Positions 58,509-64,000 of a DNA stretch of 64,000 bases are shown piece after piece. Origin of the DNA: Leucogyrophana mollusca (lineage: Eukaryota; Basidiomycota; Agaricomycetes; Boletales); the NCBI GenBank assembly GCA_021014945.1, contig MU266374.1:86005-150004 (forward strand). Reading direction: 5' to 3'. The notes under the pieces are model-generated. The model was not told the DNA's origin. It worked only from the letters and a program-made list of their open reading frames with translations, and made no database searches. Position numbers and translations under genes: made by a program. Position 1 is the first letter of the stretch; each line of letters starts with the position of its first letter.

Positions 58509-59731
58509 TTAAACCGCAGTCTCTGAAGGGGCGAAGTGCCCAAGTTCAACTACCTCTGTCTCGAGGCTCGAACAGGCGGCGTTGGGCGAAAACTGGACAG
58601 TCGAGATCGCAACAGTGTTGGTTTCTCGTGACCATGCTTTCCCCTGCGAGATGAATAGTACGAGGAGGAGGGGTGCTATGGTCTTCATTGTATGTGAGCA
58701 CCGAGCCACGTTAACGACTCAAGAGGTAAATATAACGAACCTGCACTTGAACCAGGGAGCCGATGAATATCTCTTGCAATGGATTATTGGTGATGAACAG
58801 AATCAGGAAGACGAACAGCCACACAGCGTAAAGCCCAGAAGACTCGATTGTCATCATGGCGATGGCTGTGTACGGGGAACCATGTCCCGGACCTGAAGAA
58901 TTTTGAGGCGTTAGTTATCGGCCTGCCCCTCTTGCTCATAAGACAACACTTACCAGTGGCCTTTCTCAGTCGTCTGGTGTGCACGTAGACTCTAGAAATC
59001 ACGAGGATGGCGGATACAATACTCAGGGAGAGTGTGAGGCCGTAGTACAGGATTACATATCGCACAATGATTGTATGTGGACAGTAGAGCTGGCTTATTG
59101 CGGACTCCACGATGCCGAAGATTCCCATCACTTGAGAATGGATCGAAATAATTAATCAACCGGGAGTACCTAAGATAAACAAACTTACGAATGACACAGA
59201 GGAACAGGATGAACGGTAATATAGCTATCCAAACCCGATACCGTGAGCCATGGTAGAGTACAATGACCCGCCATAGCTGGAGGAAAAGCAGGTCAACAAA
59301 AGAAGTCAGTGTAACACAACGGGGGCACTTACCACCACGCAATCACCCATCCAGTTTGTCAGCATATAGGCAATGTATTCCGTGCGAGTAAGTAGGTCTT
59401 GTGATGATGCGCAAGCAAACGCCACCACGCCTCCGGGGTAGTTGGGGTTATCGATGAATTGTAAATGAGCTCTCCGGGTTTTGATAGACATGTCTAATGT
59501 CCCCAGAGCGAACATGACGAAGGTAAAGAGGATGTAGTAAATTGAGCAATGTCGCTTTTGTCGGTCGCGTTTGGAGGATCGAAGATTTTGGAGTGATGAT
59601 ATCATGCACATGATAGAAAGCACAACCATCATTCCATATGTTATCCCAGCGACTGTAGTGTAGCTTAACAGGTTAACGCTGTTCAAATATAGCGTCGCGG
59701 TCGAGGAATTCGTGCTGGAAGTTAGGGACAT
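58509..59731 (-). CDS. orphan seven-transmembrane protein, copy 5
   Basis: Five exons on the minus strand: 59731-59333, 59276-59189, 59130-58954, 58892-58741, 58682-58509 (329 aa), with lengths identical to copies 3 and 4. It keeps YTTVAGITYG, the RQKRHC basic loop, NPNYPGG, NWMGDCVV-LWRVIVLYHGS, RVYVHTRRL and IAPLLLVLF. Two small departures: DCLV is DCVV and HKRRL is HTRRL. By position next to the complete HRD3 gene this is likely the parental copy of the 31-36 kb duplications. Confidence 0.8.
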
Positions 59732-60479
59732 GGGCGAAAGAGAACCGCCGCGAAGGCAGGAGTTGACTTGCCTGAATCCAAGTTGCCGGATCAGCAGATG
59801 ATATAAATGTTCCTCATGTTTTCTGGAAGCGTAAGGGACTTCATTCAGATCGCCGCGCTGCGGGTGTGCAGTCGCTGGGGACGCATTACCGATGATGCAG
59901 TTGACCTTAAAGCCGAGGAAGGACCCATACCGATATAAAGTGCCAACACTTGAAGAAACTTGCATTTTCACGGTTCTATTGGGCGGTCTGTTCGGATGTC
60001 CGGAAGCCAGAATATTGGAATTAGACACAATTCGGATTTTCGGTCCCAAACCGCTCACGTTTCAAGATATAACCAGCCATCGCATGCTCTACCGTGCACC
60101 GGCGCTGTGCTCTGCCGACTTGAGAAAACCCCTACTAGGTGTGAAAGTCAGGTTATAACGGCGGCGATCGTGCGAGCGCGCACCCGTTGTTTGGAGTATG
60201 TGTTGTGTCTGTACATACATCCACAGGAAGATCTGTTTTCATCAATAGCAAATCAAATGAATAGAGCGCAAGCACAGTACCCCGTGGCACAGGATTGCTG
60301 GGGGCGCAAGAGGCCGCGAGACGTTCATCTGGTGCCTTTGTCCAGCACTAGAATGAACCAGAAATGGCCCTAGTTCATTCGACAACTATGCTTAACAGCA
60401 GGCGGGAGATGCGTTTTTATGTAGATAACTCGTGCCGGGAATGCAAAAAATGAGCGAACAGGTTCAAATTCTCCTCTGA

Positions 60480-60920
60480 GGGCTCGAACAAGTGGCGTTT
60501 AATGGAAACGGAAGGTCGAGATGGTCACCAGCTAGTCTTCCACGTCCAAAGACTCTCAAAATGACCATGATCGGGTGTGACGAGTTGTGCCATGGTCTCT
60601 TTATGAAATACATGAGCACAGGGCCACGTTTCACGTTGTGGTGTTTGAGTACCTGAAACTAACGCGTCAGTGAGCAAGAGCACATTCGATGGGCCCCTCG
60701 ATCTATAGTAGAGTCCGCTGGTGCTCCCTGATGCGCGTTAGGGTTTTAGACCTATTTCAGGTGTTCGGAGGAGTTAATTAAGGTATGAGACGTCGCTTCG
60801 TCCAGTCCCTTGAGATTCGAAATCGTCGGAGTAAAGTCCACAAAAAGTGTAGAGCGTCAAAGTGAGATCAGCTGCGGCGGCCAGGGCAATGAGTTTGGCA
60901 CCCTGTATAGAGTACCTTGG
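60480..60920 (-). pseudogene. decayed 7TM gene within unit 3
   Basis: Inverted counterpart of the relic at 30390-30810. At 60485-60660 the plus strand matches the last exon and intron of copy 5 (58568-58750: ctcgaacaagtggcg against ctcgaacaggcggcg, agcacagggccacg against agcaccgagccacg). Bases 60770-60900 match the TM1-loop relic of unit 1 (gacgaagcgacgtctca on the reverse strand). Frames are broken throughout. Confidence 0.65.
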
Positions 60921-61865
60921 ATCATTATGATTTGGCCACCAAGAAGCTAGGCCCCGGAAGCACGGCGGGTGATATCTTCCACAGGTGGAGGGGGACTAAT
61001 CCGAGTGCTTTCATGACACACATTATATGAATTACTCTCGCTGTGGTGGACGCGATAGCATGAGGTCATCTGGATAATCGGGCGGTTGTCCCTGCATTTC
61101 ACGCCGATGATACAGCACCATCCATCGCAAGACTATCACGATTTGGTTCCTGGGAAGGTACACAAGCATGCGCTCAGATACCCAGATTAACGGTGAAACT
61201 GGTCACGGACCAGATTCTTCAAAGCGCTTGAGTATTTTTATCCCATGCAATACGTTTGAGAGGTTCGTCCTGCGTGCGGTGAGGGCGTGGGCGCTACTGG
61301 ATTGACAGTGGACATGCGCGCTGTTCTGATTGGGCCGACATGAAACACGGGCTGCGGGCATCAATTATGAACACTAATGATACAAGCCCTGGGGTCCGGT
61401 CGATGATTATGAGCGCTGAGCCATGTCGGACAACCATGTCGTTCGGTTGGCTGAAACGTATTTGGGAAAGACAAAGAGAGATTCCAAATTTACGTACAGG
61501 AACAAGCGAGAGGAACTACAACTTAAGCACTTGAGACGCAGTGCTACTCTGCAGCACTCTATATAGGTAGCTGTATGTATGCGTCGAAGAAAAGTGTTTG
61601 AGAGTTCAGAAGATCGGGAAATTCACAAAAAGAGATACCAGCAAAGAAAAAGCAGAAAAATCTGTGTTCGACGTGGTTGTCACTGTGCTCTTGCCTCGTT
61701 TCCTTTACCCCCATGCGATCCATGACCTTCTGCAAGATCAACCGCGACATACAAATTCTGGAGTTTCTCACCAAAGGCTGGATCGCAGAAGAGGTTGCCG
61801 ACGTGCTTCGCGACTCACAAGGGGGCACATAGCAAAAACAGCGCAAGGGAGCTCACACTTTACTC

Positions 61866-62105
61866 CCCACCTGAAACGAATGATACATCATCTGGCTACT
61901 ACTATCGCTCGCGCGAGACGCATACAAGCAGTAACACCCATCAAGTACGCGGTATCGAGAGCTCCTGACGCATATCCCTGGCGAGAGACAATGTATCGCA
62001 CGACGCCTCACTTGAGATGATCCTTGGGACGACGGTATCGCCTGGGCAAGACACATGCAAGCAACAGCTCTCCATAAATACGCGGTCTCGAGAGCGCTGA
62101 ACAAG
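61866..62105. repeat. two-copy diverged direct repeat upstream of the 62.2 kb gene
   Basis: Blocks near 61900-61985 and 62030-62110 share order and words: gcaagac/gcgagac, acatgcaagca/gcatacaagca, tacgcggt, tcgagag. The period is about 130 bases. Confidence 0.5.
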
Positions 62106-62160
62106 TACATTACCACAAACCAAACCTTCGCATTCACCCCCAGTACTATTCGACTGCATC

Positions 62161-62763
62161 ATGTCCAACGTCAAGAATCCCGGCTTTGCGAAAGTGACGG
62201 GCGGCACCGTATACTACCTGTACGAGGCCCCCGTCAACAAGGCCGATCTCAAGAACGAGCTCAAGGTACTGGAGACCTTCTTGAGCAAGTGGAATGCGGA
62301 TGCCGGAGTACGTTGGTCTTGATTGTACATTGCATGACGAGATGCTAAGTGAGACCTCATTTGCCAAAGGATAATCACACTCCCCCCCAACTGCCATCCA
62401 AAACCAAGGCAGCCCCACCTGCTACCCGTCTCGTTGTGACGTCCGTCTGCATTCTCTTCCACATGTGGTCTCGACTAACACACAAACAGTGCGGCGAACC
62501 ACAAGTCCACGCATGCGAGCTCCGCCACCCAGCCGAAACACTTGACAGTGTACGTCTGTACCGATGCCAACTGGGCGCTCAATCCCCACGAGTACGGCGC
62601 GGTCGTGCATGTTTTTGCAGTCGATGAAGACCCTGCGAAAGGATATCTCGAATACTTCATGTATTCGGGAAAGCGGCAGAAGATTAACAGTGCAGCAATC
62701 AAGGACGCGCTCGCGCAGGCGGAGGCAAATGACTTCGGAACGCTGGGACAGGGGGACTTGTGA
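62161..62763 (+). CDS. unrecognised small protein
   Basis: Two exons are supported: 62161-62315 (or ending 62307) and 62490-62763, giving about 142 aa. The first exon starts MSNVKNPGFAKVTGGTVYYLYEAPV and contains a Leu-rich helix; the second carries TVYVCTDANWALNPHEYG and ends FGTLGQGDL. The first donor is unsure: the good gtacgt at 62308 leaves the exons out of phase, so either the weaker gtcttg at 62316 is used or a small exon is hidden in the 175-nt gap. I do not know the family. No TM or signal peptide. Confidence 0.55.
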
Positions 62764-62939
62764 AGCAGGGCTTCGTTGTAGCGTTGTTCTTACTGCTTCT
62801 CGAGCACCGATCACATCACTGAAACTAACATGTCGTGATTTGACCATATTCAACTTTCCCATCTCTCCAATAATGCTTGCGGATGCTAAACCCTTATATT
62901 ACCTTATAAGCATATGTAGGAACAAATAAAATTGCCTCA

Positions 62940-63095
62940 GATGAGCAATACTCGTCAGCGTGCCAGGCAATGATAAAGCATTATATTCCCATACAAAGTT
63001 TGAAACAGATTATTCTACAATGGGCGTACTTGTTAGCTTGCCAGGTGATAGTACATTAATTCTCATACAGGCTTAACACAAATTACTCAAGGCGC
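62940..63095. repeat. diverged tandem repeat, unit about 78 bases
   Basis: Copy 1 begins near 62944 and copy 2 near 63022. Both read through tgccaggcaatgataa / tgccaggtgatagtac, then attcccatacaaag / attctcatacaggc, then acagattattc / acaaattactc. Confidence 0.55.
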
Positions 63096-63579
63096 CACCT
63101 TTTCGTGTGGCTGCAAAACGTACTGTGTGAGAATTGTTTAAACTCCGACAAACCACTCATTTAAATTCCGCACCCGCAGTTCCACACTCGAACTTTTCTT
63201 TCTTCTTTCCGTCTTCCATCATCCGACCTTTTCATACAGTTATGATCATGGTTCCCTATGTATGCCGATCACGAATGGACCACGACGAGCACTTTGCATG
63301 GATGCTTCGAACTTCGGATGGATGCTTCACACTTTGCACGGATGTCACCGACGCATGGCTACTGCATCCAGGAACGACAAGCGGACGAGGATGGAGCCCT
63401 ATCATTGGTATTCGAGTACTTGAGTGCCCATCCGATCGCGGGCCGTTTCGACGCAGACCTTTGCATTTTGAGGGCCGACAGCCAACAAGTAGCTTTGGGT
63501 GGTTTGTAGTGTACAGGGCTCATGTATATCTAGTGCATTATAAATACCATTGGCTTTTGGCGATTCACACTGGTTAAGA

Positions 63580-64000
63580 CTTGGTGATTACCATTATAAT
63601 GTCAGTTAATATATTACAAGACCCGACATAATAATTTTATTTATTGTGCAACCTTCACACCGTTTTAAAGATTGCTCGAGCAACTTAGGTTTTTGTGATG
63701 TGCCACATTATGATCATGGTGCGAGTACTGTCACTGCAGGCAAAACTCGATGTTTTGTTGCAGAACATGGCAAAAACATTTAACAAATAGATACAATTTT
63801 TCTCAAATGCCCAGTGTCATAATATTTTAAATATTTTTGCATGGAACATTTTATTCCTTGCATTGTCATTGGTGGGCTGCAATGTTCTTACAAAATAAAT
63901 ATAAAATATTTGGTGACAGAACATCAGGAAAAACATAGTTTCTGTATTTTCCATATTTTCACCATGTTCTGAGGCAAAACTTTGATTTTTGCCCGCAGTG
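63580..64000. repeat. AT-rich repetitive end, possible edge of a transposable element
   Basis: Composition turns sharply AT-rich. The words cagaacat and atgttctg recur on both strands (63762, 63921, 63966), each beside a run such as ggcaaaaac, ggaaaaaca or gaggcaaaac. No coding frame. The element, if any, continues beyond the window. Confidence 0.4.

Larger units (their letters stand above)
57590..61430 (-). repeat. segmental duplication unit 3 (source locus)
   Basis: The reverse complement of this interval aligns with unit 1 (29.69-33.55 kb) and, in two parts, unit 2. It includes the intact end of HRD3, 7TM copy 5, a decayed 7TM gene (60480-60920) and a leader reaching about 61420, where the word cagggcttgtatca (reverse complement) matches both units. 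Confidence 0.85.

Noticed and set aside
63134..63577. A 147-codon plus-strand ORF near the right end
   Set aside because: It contains a short internal repeat (ggatgcttcgaac / ggatgcttcacac) and no family motif; a competing frame covers the same bases. Not supported as a gene.
1..64000. tRNA genes, rRNA, CRISPR arrays, bacterial-style operons
   Set aside because: I scanned for B-box-like and anticodon-stem patterns and regular spacer arrays and saw none I could support. A tRNAscan-type search would be decisive.

Overview
This window looks like nuclear DNA of an agaricomycete (mushroom-forming basidiomycete). Genes are split by many short introns (about 50-60 nt, GT-AG with a few GC-AG). Gene families typical of that group recur: DUF4470/MYND proteins, DUF-type seven-transmembrane proteins, GH128-type secreted glucanases and F-box/WW-rich ankyrin proteins. 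I see no bacterial operons, CRISPR arrays, rRNA or convincing tRNA genes.

Layout. 0.2-1.3 kb: an RRM protein with an RGG tail. 2.0-15.8 kb: a paralogue-rich block with four D-2-hydroxyacid dehydrogenase genes (three +, one -), a decayed fifth copy, a 4-coumarate-CoA-ligase-like enzyme and two orphan 7TM genes. 17.6-21.7 kb: a protein resembling the chorismate-lyase (UbiC) fold, an intronless microbial-type PARG and a small Asn/Ser-rich protein. 23-29.3 kb: two tandem MFS anion:cation symporter genes of about 20 exons. 29.7-36.7 kb: two tandem copies of a segment carrying a 7TM gene. 36.9-49.4 kb: housekeeping-like genes (DUF4470-MYND, cornichon/ERV14, GlcNAc-kinase-like, GH128 glucanase, DEK_C-SWIB). 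49.7-54.2 kb: an F-box/SAP/ankyrin-like gene, a divergent 7TM gene and a truncated 7TM relic. 54.4-59.7 kb: HRD3/SEL1L (ERAD) convergent with a fifth intact 7TM gene. 62.2 kb: an unknown small gene. The last kilobase is AT-rich and repetitive.

The most striking structure is a segmental duplication. The 57.6-61.4 kb interval (HRD3 3' end, 7TM gene, decayed second 7TM gene, flank) is present in inverted orientation at about 29.7-33.5 kb and again, with an internal 1.2 kb loss, at about 33.9-36.7 kb. Both copies carry antisense remnants of the HRD3 3' end, which marks the HRD3 locus as the source. Together with copies at 5.6, 14.6, 51.7 and 53.6 kb, the window holds six apparently intact 7TM genes and three relics of this poorly described membrane-protein family.

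Functionally, the 2-18 kb block could handle aromatic or 2-oxo/2-hydroxy acids (reductases, CoA ligase, UbiC-like protein). That is inference from families only. All exon coordinates were placed by reading splice sites and aligning paralogues by eye.
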